Assembly: GCA_030433055.1 (NCBI GenBank)
Contig: JAUILJ010000308.1
Location: 1 to 8,325 of the forward strand
DNA length: 8,325 bases
From: Polyangia bacterium
GTDB taxonomy: Bacteria > Myxococcota_A > Polyangia > Polyangiales > Polyangiaceae
Direction of reading: 5' to 3'
Part shown: in pieces, positions 1-6,499 of the stretch
Layout of the letters: every line of letters begins with the position of its first letter
Position numbering within the stretch: the first letter of the stretch is position 1
Notes under the pieces: model-generated
The model's input: the letters and a program-made list of their open reading frames with translations, nothing else
Databases searched by the model: none
Told to the model about the DNA's origin: nothing
Position numbers and translations under genes: made by a program

Positions 1-1
1 C

Positions 2-298
2 CGTGACGAGGCGGTGGCCAGCTGCCTGACGGGGATGACCGACGCCTGCGACTACACCGAGGGCTACAACTGCTTCTACGACTCCCTGAAGGGCTCGTGC
101 CCCGATCCCGGCGTGACCACGGACTGCGAGGGCATGGTCACCGCTTGCGGCACCACCACCCCCGTCGACCAAGGGGAGTGCGAGAGCTTCATGAGCGGCA
201 TGACCGAGACCTCGCGCGCGGTGTTCGCTGGCTGTATGGCCACCGACTGCGACGTGTACCTGTGCGCCGAGGGCGTGCTGTTCACCGCAGCCGAGTAG
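2..298 (+). CDS. Cys-rich, probably exported protein (3' end only)
   Basis: The frame is open to the left edge, so the gene begins outside the window. The GTG at 14 is only an internal candidate start and should not be taken as the real one. About 98 residues are visible, ending at TAG 296-298. They contain 10 cysteines spread evenly along the chain, with few Lys or Arg and many Thr, Gly, Asp and Glu. This pattern suggests a disulfide-stabilised domain that folds outside the cytoplasm. Two segments look loosely alike: each has a Cys followed by a Met/Gly/Thr-rich stretch and then a Cys cluster, around residues 4-25 and 60-85, so a small internal duplication is possible. Secreted proteins of this kind are common in Polyangia. 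No family is recognised and no function is proposed. The signal peptide, if there is one, lies off-window. Confidence 0.7.
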   Translation, partial: RDEAVASCLTGMTDACDYTEGYNCFYDSLKGSCPDPGVTTDCEGMVTACGTTTPVDQGECESFMSGMTETSRAVFAGCMATDCDVYLCAEGVLFTAAE

Positions 299-438
299 AG
301 CAAGACAGCCTCTCGGGGCTGAACCTCTCGCACAGTTGGCGGCGCTCGACATCGAGTCGGGCGCCGTCTGCTGTTTGTCTTCCGTAGCGCGGAAAGGGCG
401 GCTCGCCGTTCGACGATCAGCTCGTTTGGGGGGAGAGG

Positions 439-444
439 TATAGT
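439..444 (+). promoter_or_regulatory. Candidate -10 element (TATAGT) giving a leaderless mRNA
   Basis: TATAGT ends 8 bases before the ATG at 453, so a transcript would start at or within a base or two of the start codon. No good -35 hexamer is seen 16-18 bases upstream. A purine-rich GGGGGGAGAGG at 428-438 could instead be a Shine-Dalgarno site, but it lies 14 bases from the ATG, which is far. The GFA gene at 6492 has a similar layout. The rest of the 299-452 gap shows no other recognisable signal. Confidence 0.3.
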
Positions 445-452
445 CTTCGTCC

Positions 453-1685
453 ATGGCGCACAAACCGTTCCCTGACCCGCCGAGCTGGAGCGAACGTTTC
501 ACGAGCGTTGGCGTCACGGGGACCAACGGCAAGACCAGCACCACAAGTTTCCTCGCGGCAATTTTGGACGACTTCGCGCCTCCTGTGCCGCGCACGACCA
601 CGCTGGGCCTGTACCTTGGTGCAGAGCAACAAGCCGACCTGCCGCAGACCTACCGCGGCTTCATCCGCTTGATGGAACGCGCCAGAGACCGCGGCGCGCG
701 CTTCGCCAGCCTGGAGGTGACGAGCGAGGTGCTGGCTCAAGGCTTCGCCCAGAAGTGGCCGTTCCGCGCGGCAATATTCACGAACTTGAGCCACGACCAC
801 CTCGACGCACACTCCAGCCCCGAGCACTACTTCGCATCCAAGGCGCAGCTCTTCTTGCACCTGCCGCCAGGCGCCACCGCGGTGCTCAACGGCGCAGACG
901 AAGTCGCTCCGCTGCTGGCCGAGGTGACTCCTGCCCACGTGAACAAACTCTTCTACGGTGTGCCGTCTCGCGGAACACCGCAGCTCCCCCTCGACGTCAG
1001 CGCCCAGGACATCCGGCTCAGCTGGGAAGGGACGCGGGCGCGGGTGGTGGCGTTGACGGAGGCTGCCCGCGCGCTCGAGCTGCCCGAGCAGCTCGAGCTC
1101 GGCGCGATCGGCGAAATCTTTCTGGAGAACGCGCTGGCGGCGTTCGTCATGGCCACCGCGCTCGGTGTGCCCGCCGACCGCGCCGCCCGCGTCCTCGCCT
1201 CGCAGCGCGCTCCCAGGGGGCGCTTCGAGGTGGTGCATCGGCAGCCATACGTGGTGATCGACTACGCGCATACACCCGATGCCCTGAGCCGCACGCTGCG
1301 GACTGCGCGCGCGCTGTGCGAAGGGGAACTCTGGGTGATCTTCGGTGCGGGGGGGAACCGCGATAAGGACAAGCGCCCCGAAATGGGCAAGGCGGCAGCC
1401 GGTGCTGACCACATCGTGTTGACTACCGACAACCCCAGAGACGAGTCACCGCAGGCGATCGCCGAAGCCATCGCGGGAGGACTGCGGGGCGTTGAAGGCG
1501 CGCCTCACCCCCAGATCCAGCTCGACCGAGCGCATGCCATCAGCCAGGCGCTCCGCAACGCGAGCCCGAGTGACACGATCGTGATCGCCGGCAAAGGCCA
1601 CGAGCTTGGCATCGAGAGTGCGGGGGCGCTTCAGGGTACAGGGGACCACGTGCTGGTCGAGCGCGCCTTGCGGGTCCGCGGCTAG
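453..1685 (+). CDS. MurE-like Mur ligase lacking the N-terminal UDP-binding domain
   Basis: This 410-residue protein carries the central ATPase and C-terminal domains of the Mur ligase family and resembles MurE (UDP-MurNAc-tripeptide synthetase) most. Visible motifs are the P-loop GTNGKTS (23-29), SHDHLD (113-118), a Lys at 130 in the position of the carbamylated lysine, DYAHTPD (270-276), GAGGNRDK (298-305), DNPR (326-329) and AGKGHE (379-384). In MurE, DNPR and the Gly and Glu of GKGHE contact meso-diaminopimelate, so that amino-acid pocket looks kept. MurE is usually about 490 residues. Here the roughly 100-residue N-terminal domain that binds the UDP part of the substrate is absent, and the P-loop begins at residue 22. 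The start is firm: an in-frame TAG lies at 441-443 and ATG 453 is the only start after it. Only 154 bases separate it from the previous gene, too few to hide the missing domain. The normal MurE reaction is therefore doubtful. A paralog acting on another substrate, on recycled peptides, or with a partner subunit is possible. Confidence 0.85.
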   Translation: MAHKPFPDPPSWSERFTSVGVTGTNGKTSTTSFLAAILDDFAPPVPRTTTLGLYLGAEQQADLPQTYRGFIRLMERARDRGARFASLEVTSEVLAQGFAQKWPFRAAIFTNLSHDHLDAHSSPEHYFASKAQLFLHLPPGATAVLNGADEVAPLLAEVTPAHVNKLFYGVPSRGTPQLPLDVSAQDIRLSWEGTRARVVALTEAARALELPEQLELGAIGEIFLENALAAFVMATALGVPADRAARVLASQRAPRGRFEVVHRQPYVVIDYAHTPDALSRTLRTARALCEGELWVIFGAGGNRDKDKRPEMGKAAAGADHIVLTTDNPRDESPQAIAEAIAGGLRGVEGAPHPQIQLDRAHAISQALRNASPSDTIVIAGKGHELGIESAGALQGTGDHVLVERALRVRG

Positions 1686-1747
1686 AAGAACTGCATTTTT
1701 GACGGGCCGGTGTTTTCAACACGCTGCTGCGCGGTTAGCGTCACGGC

Positions 1748-2245
1748 ATGAACAAGCGCGCGGCGGTTACTGGCCTGTTGGTGTGTGGAGCTGCGCTGCT
1801 GGCGTGCAAGAAGGTCGAGGTGCCTGCGCCGTGGCAACCTTATGTCCCCACGGAAGGGCTGACGAAGGCGATCCCGATGACCACGTACGGGTCGCAGCCT
1901 CCACAGATCAAGCTGTTCTACAAGCGCAGCAAGGTCGACATCGACCAGCTGAAGAACGGTTTTGAAGCGAAGTTCAAGGCTCAGGGGTTGGAGAAGATCT
2001 GGGAGTGTACCGACGTCCCGGACAAACCCGCAGCTGGCTTCGCCAAGGCGCCCATGCAGTACGTCGACTATTCGGTGATCCCGCTGACTGCGGACACCTG
2101 GGACGCGATCGTCGCGAAGACTGGCAAGATCACGCGCATCGGCCTACCGCGCAAGCGCAAGTGCGGTTGGCTCCCTGCGGCAGCGAAGGTCTGCGGGGGG
2201 CTCCCGAGCGGCGACGAGTGTCGCATCAGCATTCAAGCTCACTGA
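1748..2245 (+). CDS. Small lipoprotein, unknown function
   Basis: This 165-residue protein begins with a typical lipoprotein signal: basic start (NKR), a hydrophobic stretch at residues 5-18, and the lipobox L-L-A-C with the lipidated Cys at 20. Lys at +2 and +3 gives no Asp-type inner-membrane retention signal, so the outer membrane is the likely location. The mature part, about 145 residues, mixes Lys-rich and hydrophobic stretches and has four further Cys, three of them in the last 35 residues, which could form disulfides. No domain is recognised. The ATG at 1748 is preferred because the signal peptide follows it directly, although no clear Shine-Dalgarno site precedes it. It lies 62 bases after the Mur-like ligase on the same strand and could be co-transcribed with it. 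The gap holds a TTGACG at 1699-1704 with no convincing -10, so a separate promoter is not proven. The gene ends just before the repeat array. Confidence 0.75.
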   Translation: MNKRAAVTGLLVCGAALLACKKVEVPAPWQPYVPTEGLTKAIPMTTYGSQPPQIKLFYKRSKVDIDQLKNGFEAKFKAQGLEKIWECTDVPDKPAAGFAKAPMQYVDYSVIPLTADTWDAIVAKTGKITRIGLPRKRKCGWLPAAAKVCGGLPSGDECRISIQAH

Positions 2246-2246
2246 G

Positions 2247-2490
2247 TTCTTTTCGCGCGCCTCCCGGGCGCGCGTGCCTTGAAAGCCGCAGTGCCTCGCG
2301 GGCGCGAGGCTGATGTGTCTCGAAGCACTGATCTCTTTTCGCGCGCCTCCTGGGCGCGCGTGTCCTGCAAACCACAGTGCCTCGCGGGCGCGAGGCTGAT
2401 AGGCCTCGGGGCACTCATTGCCGCGGGGAATGAATGGCGCCTCCCGGGCGCGCGTGCCTTGAGAGCCACAGTGCCTCGCGGGCGCGCGTG
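2247..2490. repeat. Tandem array of a palindrome-rich repeat, about 2.6 copies
   Basis: Three related copies lie about 86 and 94 bases apart, with core similarity starting near 2254, 2340 and 2437. Each full unit holds two hairpins. The first has an 8-bp stem CGCGCGCC/GGCGCGCG with a 5-base loop (2254-2274 and 2340-2360). The second is GCCTCGCG-GG-CGCGAGGC (2293-2310 and 2379-2396). A conserved linker, TGCCTTGAAAGCCGCAGT with variations, joins them. Copy 3 starts with only a 5-bp version of the first stem and lacks the right arm of the second, reading GGGCGCGCGTGCG instead, as if a hybrid of the two hairpins. The array fills the gap between two convergent genes, and the minus-strand stop codon begins 10 bases after it. 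A role as a two-way transcription barrier or a REP/BIME-like mobile palindrome is possible. The T-rich tracts lie 5' of the stems on the plus strand, so these are not standard intrinsic terminators. Confidence 0.85.
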
Positions 2491-2500
2491 CGTGACGAGC

Positions 2501-3286
2501 CTACTCGTCGAGATCAGCGAAGCTCGGCAGGTTCCCGAAGTTGAAGCCGAGCCCGGCGACGTAGGTGTTCCACTTGGTGTCGTCGATGGAGCGTAGGAAC
2601 GTCACCTCGGGGTGCAGCGCGAAGCCCTTGCTGACCCGGAAATCGAAGCCGATCCCCGCTCGCGCGATCAGGCCCGAGTTGCTGTTGATGTCGGTGAGCA
2701 GGTCCTGAGTGCTCGTGTCGATTGACGAGTGAGCGTAGGTGATGCCCGGAGCTATCACCATACTGATGCTGGAGCTGAAGTTCAGGTCGAGGATGAGCGG
2801 CAGGTGGGCGTAGACGACGGTGAAGTCCTCGTCACCCGCGCTGCCGCGGTAGACCTGCACGCCAGGGTCGACCGCGATGTCGACTGCATCCTTGAGGAAA
2901 TTGATCTTGGTATCGAAACCCGGAGAAACGAAGTTGTAGACATGGAAGCCCAGATCCACGTCATCGCTCAGGCCGTAGCGCAGCATGAACGAAGGGGGGA
3001 GGGGGACGTCGTGTGTCGTCTCCTGGGTGCTGCGGTTACCGCTGCTATCCTCGACCGTGGTCTCCGCGGTGACTCCGATGGCCTCCGCCGAGATGCTGTA
3101 GCTGAGCTTGCCCTTCGGCGTGGTCCGCGCAGTTTGGTAGAGGTTCGGATTGGGGCACGCGGTCAGGCACAGGCTCGCCCCCGCCAGGATCACCAGAGAA
3201 CCGATGCGGCGCGACGGAGCAGACGTCGACCGACGCTCCGTGGAACAGCAAGCGCGGCAAGCCGACCGTGAACGTGTGCCAAACAT
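2501..3286 (-). CDS. Lipobox-bearing, beta-strand-rich envelope protein (possible outer-membrane barrel)
   Basis: Translation from ATG 3286 gives 261 residues. This start is chosen because AGGAGG (3293-3298) sits 6 bases upstream and a lipoprotein signal follows: a hydrophobic stretch at about 29-40, then L-T-A-C with the lipidated Cys at 44. The frame stays open back to 3472, but that extension has no Shine-Dalgarno support and reads like non-coding sequence. The basic region before the hydrophobic core is unusually long, about 28 residues, with three Cys. The mature part alternates polar and hydrophobic residues in many short stretches with Gly and aromatic residues, such as FMLRYGLSDDVDLGFHVYNF and AGLGFNFG near the C-terminus. 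This is typical of outer-membrane beta-barrel or beta-sandwich proteins. The motif LRYGLSDDVDLG recalls strands common in uncharacterised myxobacterial barrel-like proteins. The exact role is unknown. It is divergent from the kinase gene. Confidence 0.75.
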   Translation of the reverse strand: MFGTRSRSACRACCSTERRSTSAPSRRIGSLVILAGASLCLTACPNPNLYQTARTTPKGKLSYSISAEAIGVTAETTVEDSSGNRSTQETTHDVPLPPSFMLRYGLSDDVDLGFHVYNFVSPGFDTKINFLKDAVDIAVDPGVQVYRGSAGDEDFTVVYAHLPLILDLNFSSSISMVIAPGITYAHSSIDTSTQDLLTDINSNSGLIARAGIGFDFRVSKGFALHPEVTFLRSIDDTKWNTYVAGLGFNFGNLPSFADLDE

Positions 3287-3292
3287 GGCGGC

Positions 3293-3313
3293 CCTCCTAG
3301 CACGACCCGTGCT
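3293..3313 (-). promoter_or_regulatory. Shine-Dalgarno site with abutting 5'-UTR hairpin
   Basis: On the minus strand, AGCACG-GGT-CGTGCT (3313-3299) is a perfect 6-bp stem with a 3-base loop, immediately followed by AGGAGG (3298-3293) and then ATG at 3286. A stem touching the ribosome-binding site could affect ribosome access or protect the 5' end of the mRNA. The Shine-Dalgarno assignment is firm; a regulatory role for the hairpin is inference. Confidence 0.45.
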
Positions 3314-3326
3314 TTGTTCAGTGTGT

Positions 3327-3338
3327 GCGAGCGCTCGC
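3327..3338. promoter_or_regulatory. Perfect 12-base palindrome, possible operator
   Basis: GCGAGCGCTCGC is a self-complementary site in the divergent control region, about 40 bases upstream of the envelope-protein start. It could bind a dimeric regulator. GC-rich palindromes of this size also arise by chance, and no second full copy was found; only the 9-mer GCGAGCGCT recurs, at 3450-3458. Confidence 0.2.
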
Positions 3339-3505
3339 TTCACGCGCTCCGGGACGGACAATCGGCTGAAATCACTCGGCTTTGATAAGTGACTCCCGGC
3401 GCCCCTTGGGCGATGGCGACCAGACGCCGCCATGAAACGTGCCGACAACGCGAGCGCTGGGATACTCTCCACAGTCCGGTGCTCTAACCCGCCCGCAAGG
3501 ATCTC

Positions 3506-4870
3506 GTGGCATATCTGAGTGGATCGACCCAGAGCATCCCCGCTGGGACGGCGCTAGGACGGTATGCCGTCGTCGACTTGGTGGGGATGGGCGGCGTAGC
3601 AGAAGTCTACGAAGCCGTGCATCTGGGCCTGCACAAGCGGGTAGCCCTCAAAGTACTGCGTCGCGAGGTGCGAGAGCACCCCGAGGTCAGGGCTCGCTTT
3701 CTGCGAGAAGGAAAGAACGCCTCGCTCATCCGGCACCCGAACGTGGTGGACGTCTACGACGTCGGTGAGCTGAACGGCCTGCCTTTCCTGGTGATGGAGC
3801 ACCTGGAAGGCGAGAGTTTGGCCGACTTGCTGGATCGCGAGGGCCCGCTCGACGAAATGCGGGCGGCCCAGATCCTCTTGCCGGTCATCGCAGGCGTCTG
3901 GGCAGGCCACGAGAAAGGCGTCGTGCATCGCGATCTCAAGCCGGAGAACATCTTTCTGGCGCGGGATGGGAGCCGCCGCACGACCCCGAAGATCCTCGAC
4001 TTCGGAGTGTCCAAGGCCATGAGCGCCGCGGACGCCATCACGCTCCCAGACACCGCGATCGGCACTCCTCACTACATGTCCCCCGAGCAAGCTCGCGGCG
4101 AGCGCCCCGTGAAGCCGTACATGGATCAGTACGCGGTCGGGGTGACGCTGTACGAGATGATGACCGGGCGTCTGCCGCGGCAAGATCTGCATGGCAACGA
4201 CCTCATGCAATCGATCGCCTTCGGCACCTTCGAGTCCCCCCGTGCGTGGCGCTCTCAGATGACCCCTGAGATGGAGGCCGTGATCCTCACGGCAATGGCT
4301 CCGACTCCCGACGGGCGCTTCCCTTCGCTACGCGAGATGGGGCTCGCCATGCTGCCGTTTGCATCGACTCGCGCCCAGGAGCACTGGCGGCCGGAGTTCA
4401 CCCAGGTGAAGCCCCCCAGCGAACAGCTGGCCCGACGCGCCACCGACCCACCGCCCGCGTTCGCAGCCGACGACGAGACGGTCGTCGACGACCTGCTCGC
4501 CGCGAGCCACCTCGCGGAGCTCCGCGCGTCGGATTCGCGGATGCCGGCGCAAAAGCCTGTCTTCCACAGCCTGTGGGACGACGATGAAAAGACCGAGTTC
4601 ACCGAGATCAACCGCCTGCTCGACCAGCTGCCACCCGACGTGCGCGAGGTGATGACTCGCTGGCGCAAGGTGCGCGCCGAGCGCCTCAGCACGGAACGCA
4701 AACGAGCGGCCGCCTTCGCCCACGAAGTGCGCGCGAGCAATCGCCCACCCCCCAGCTCTTCATCCGCCCTCGACGAGCACAAGGCAAACCGCTGGGTCGC
4801 CATCTTGGGCATCGCCACCTTGGTCGTCGCGGTAGTGCTCACGCTGCTGGTCGTCTTCAGCGGACCATGA
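3506..4870 (+). CDS. Hanks-type Ser/Thr protein kinase with C-terminal membrane anchor
   Basis: This is a 454-residue eukaryotic-like protein kinase. The catalytic domain, roughly residues 18-285, shows the Gly-rich loop GMGGVAEVY (27-35), the ATP-binding Lys in VALK (K49), HRDLKPEN (141-148, catalytic D143), DFG (165-167) and a GTPHYMSPEQA activation segment. All key residues are present, and it is an RD-type, probably active kinase. A charged linker of about 140 residues follows, rich in Asp, Glu, Arg and Pro. It includes a T-V-V-D stretch at 325-328 that would fit an FHA-binding phosphothreonine site. A single hydrophobic helix at about 430-451 ends only three residues before the stop. The protein is therefore cytoplasmic and tail-anchored, with no periplasmic sensor domain. 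The GTG start is supported by AAGGA 4 bases upstream and by the kinase domain starting soon after. It converges on the glycosyltransferase gene, with 18 bases between the stops. Its substrate is unknown. Confidence 0.93.
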   Translation: MAYLSGSTQSIPAGTALGRYAVVDLVGMGGVAEVYEAVHLGLHKRVALKVLRREVREHPEVRARFLREGKNASLIRHPNVVDVYDVGELNGLPFLVMEHLEGESLADLLDREGPLDEMRAAQILLPVIAGVWAGHEKGVVHRDLKPENIFLARDGSRRTTPKILDFGVSKAMSAADAITLPDTAIGTPHYMSPEQARGERPVKPYMDQYAVGVTLYEMMTGRLPRQDLHGNDLMQSIAFGTFESPRAWRSQMTPEMEAVILTAMAPTPDGRFPSLREMGLAMLPFASTRAQEHWRPEFTQVKPPSEQLARRATDPPPAFAADDETVVDDLLAASHLAELRASDSRMPAQKPVFHSLWDDDEKTEFTEINRLLDQLPPDVREVMTRWRKVRAERLSTERKRAAAFAHEVRASNRPPPSSSSALDEHKANRWVAILGIATLVVAVVLTLLVVFSGP

Positions 4871-4888
4871 GCCTGCGCTGGGCGATGG

Positions 4889-5992
4889 CTATCGGCGATA
4901 GAGCTCCAGGTTCGCCTCGAGGCGCGGGTCACCGGGGTTCGACTTCAGCAGCTGCTCGAGCGCCGACCGCCCAGCGGCGAACTCGCCGACGTAGAACGCC
5001 GCGGTACCGACCAGGTCGAGCAGCTTCGTCTCGTACACGGAGAGATCGACGAACAGGCTTGCCTGCTCGGGAAACGGGATTTCCGAACCTCGCTTGGCAA
5101 AGAGGTAGCAGAGCGGCCAGTTCTGCTGCTGATACCAGTGCCACGCCACCGCAAACAATGGTTCCGCGCGGTAAGGAGAATGCGCAAAGGCGTCCAGGTA
5201 GCGCTGTTGACACTCCGCCCACGGCAGACCCAGGGCCTCGCCAACTCGACCAAGCCGAAACATCGACTCGTAGACTTCCTCCTCCCACCCCCCCAGAGCG
5301 ATGCGCGATCGATACGTTCCCTCGGCCTGTTCAAGGCGCCCCAGGCACTCGTAGGTCTGAGCTAGATAGAACGTGGAGCGCGGGTCGCCGGGACGGCGCT
5401 GCAGGTCTTCTCTGAGCAGGTCCAGATCCTCCTCCCAGCGTCGGGTGCGGTCGTCCTCAGGGCGCAGATCGTGCTCGATCCAGGCTCCCGGAATGCGTTC
5501 GTTCGGGGGCGAACGATCTGGATGACACAACACCTCGTGGGTCACACCGAGGTACCGCCACCCAGCAGCCGCGCGGACGATGCGCGCCGAGTCGTGGACC
5601 AGCTCCTCGCTGTAGCGCACCCGCAGCAGGAAGGCTTCGTCCTCGGGCGCTCGGCTGGAGCGACGCTCATCGCAGAAGCGCCTGAGCTGCGCTCCCTCCC
5701 GCAACGCATCGTCGCCGTTCAAGAGCAAGTTGAAGACGGCGTGCTCTCCAGCCAGCTCGAGCGCGCGGTTTCGCGTCGCCTCGAAGTTGACGAACGGCTC
5801 CGAGTACAGATCTCCAGGCAGCTCGCCCAGCACCTCGAGAATGATGTCCTGAGTGCCGTCTGTCGACCCGGTATCCACGATGCACCAGCGATCGATATGA
5901 TTCCTCGCGGATTCGAGGGTGCGGCGCATCCCTGCAGCCTCGTTCTTGACAATCATCACCAGCGCGATGAGGGGCTTCGCTTGATCCGGCAT
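4889..5992 (-). CDS. Family 2 glycosyltransferase with TPR-like C-terminal region
   Basis: This 367-residue protein opens with a GT-A fold family 2 glycosyltransferase domain: LVMIVKNEA (11-19), DTGSTDGT (40-47, nucleotide-sugar binding) and a region equivalent to the metal-binding DXD that reads LNGDD (91-95). A VTHEVL motif further on matches the conserved His-Glu segment of this subfamily. From about residue 180 it becomes helical with TPR-like features (FYLAQTYECLGRLEQAEGTY) and a further helical tail rich in Trp and Tyr. This architecture recalls the SunS-like or TPR-linked glycosyltransferases that modify proteins or surface glycans; the acceptor cannot be told. ATG 5992 is chosen: it lies 2 bases after the upstream stop (TGA-GG-ATG) and directly precedes the domain. 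A GTG at 6025 would add 11 Arg-rich residues overlapping the GFA gene and has no Shine-Dalgarno site. Translation probably depends on coupling to the GFA gene. Confidence 0.88.
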   Translation of the reverse strand: MPDQAKPLIALVMIVKNEAAGMRRTLESARNHIDRWCIVDTGSTDGTQDIILEVLGELPGDLYSEPFVNFEATRNRALELAGEHAVFNLLLNGDDALREGAQLRRFCDERRSSRAPEDEAFLLRVRYSEELVHDSARIVRAAAGWRYLGVTHEVLCHPDRSPPNERIPGAWIEHDLRPEDDRTRRWEEDLDLLREDLQRRPGDPRSTFYLAQTYECLGRLEQAEGTYRSRIALGGWEEEVYESMFRLGRVGEALGLPWAECQQRYLDAFAHSPYRAEPLFAVAWHWYQQQNWPLCYLFAKRGSEIPFPEQASLFVDLSVYETKLLDLVGTAAFYVGEFAAGRSALEQLLKSNPGDPRLEANLELYRR

Positions 5993-5994
5993 CC

Positions 5995-6492
5995 TCAGTC
6001 TTTGAATCCGTGGTCGACGTGCCACTGTGCGAGGCTCGTTCGAGGGTACGTATCGAAGGTCTTGTCAGATGCGCCGACCTGAGGTTCGACCCAGCTCGCC
6101 TTGGAGCCCAGCATCATGTGCGTCGTCTCCGGCGGAGCTGGCAGCTCACTGTCGATGGCGCTGGACACCGGGTGCACGAGCTCCGGCCAGCGGCTGTTGA
6201 AGGCCCAGAGATGCGAGCCGCATTCCCCGCAGAAATGGCGTTCGTGGCGGCTCTGATAGTGCTCGACCTCACCTGCGTCGTTCTGACGAGTCAGCGTCGC
6301 ACGATACACCCGCACGTGCTCGCGCCCCTCGACCTCCAGGGTCGCTGCGTCCCCACCCAGGTTGATCATGTAGCCGCCAGAGCCGCCGGTCTTTCGGCAG
6401 ATGGAGCAATAGCAGCGCTGATATGGCACCGGCTCGTGACTTTCGAGCCGAAACCGCACCTTCCCACAGTGGCACGAACCCTCGAGCTTCAT
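5995..6492 (-). CDS. GFA-fold (CENP-V/GFA) zinc protein
   Basis: This 165-residue protein matches the GFA family, named after a glutathione-dependent formaldehyde-activating enzyme. Zinc-ligand motifs are in the expected order: GSCHCGKVRF (Cys 7 and 9), CYCSICRKTGG (Cys 27, 29 and 32) and HFCGECGSHLW (Cys 88 and 91). In the family these seven Cys hold one structural and one catalytic-type zinc. The formaldehyde-glutathione activity is known for few members, and most, including this one, have no proven substrate. Length is normal and no signal peptide is seen, so it is cytoplasmic. The ATG at 6492 begins right at the conserved N-terminus. It has no Shine-Dalgarno site but a TATACT 7 bases upstream. 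It is the first gene of a two-gene unit with the glycosyltransferase; no functional link between the two is evident. Confidence 0.92.
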   Translation of the reverse strand: MKLEGSCHCGKVRFRLESHEPVPYQRCYCSICRKTGGSGGYMINLGGDAATLEVEGREHVRVYRATLTRQNDAGEVEHYQSRHERHFCGECGSHLWAFNSRWPELVHPVSSAIDSELPAPPETTHMMLGSKASWVEPQVGASDKTFDTYPRTSLAQWHVDHGFKD

Positions 6493-6499
6493 GCCGCGC

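Larger units (their letters stand above)
3287..3505. other. Divergent intergenic region between the envelope protein and kinase genes
   Basis: These 219 bases should hold the promoters of both genes. No pair of -35 and -10 hexamers with normal spacing could be picked with confidence on either strand. GATACT at 3461-3466 is a weak -10 candidate for the kinase. A perfect 12-base palindrome (3327-3338) and a hairpin next to the minus-strand Shine-Dalgarno site are the only clear structures. The 9-mer GCGAGCGCT occurs both in the palindrome and again at 3450-3458. The kinase has AAGGA at 3497-3501, 4 bases before its GTG. Confidence 0.5.

Noticed and set aside
417..1412. 331-residue open frame on the minus strand
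   Set aside because: It lies opposite the Mur-like ligase, whose motifs are clear. It is rich in His and Arg with no recognisable domain, as expected of an antisense frame in GC-rich DNA.
1710..1722. GTGTT-TTC-AACAC inverted repeat between the ligase and lipoprotein genes
   Set aside because: A 5-bp AT-containing stem with no T tract after it is likely to be chance.
2254..2360. Repeat hairpins as standard intrinsic terminators
   Set aside because: On the plus strand the T tracts precede the stems instead of following them, and on the minus strand the stems are followed by A-rich sequence, so no U tract would follow on either transcript.
3287..3472. Upstream extension of the envelope protein gene (62 more residues)
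   Set aside because: ATG 3286 has an ideal AGGAGG and is followed by the signal peptide. The extension would place 90 residues before the hydrophobic core.
3554..4210. 218-residue open frame on the minus strand
   Set aside because: It is antisense to the kinase catalytic domain, which has all its conserved motifs.
4889..4901. CTATC-GGC-GATAG inverted repeat near the convergent kinase and glycosyltransferase stops
   Set aside because: A 5-bp stem without a T tract, overlapping a stop codon, is too weak to call a terminator.
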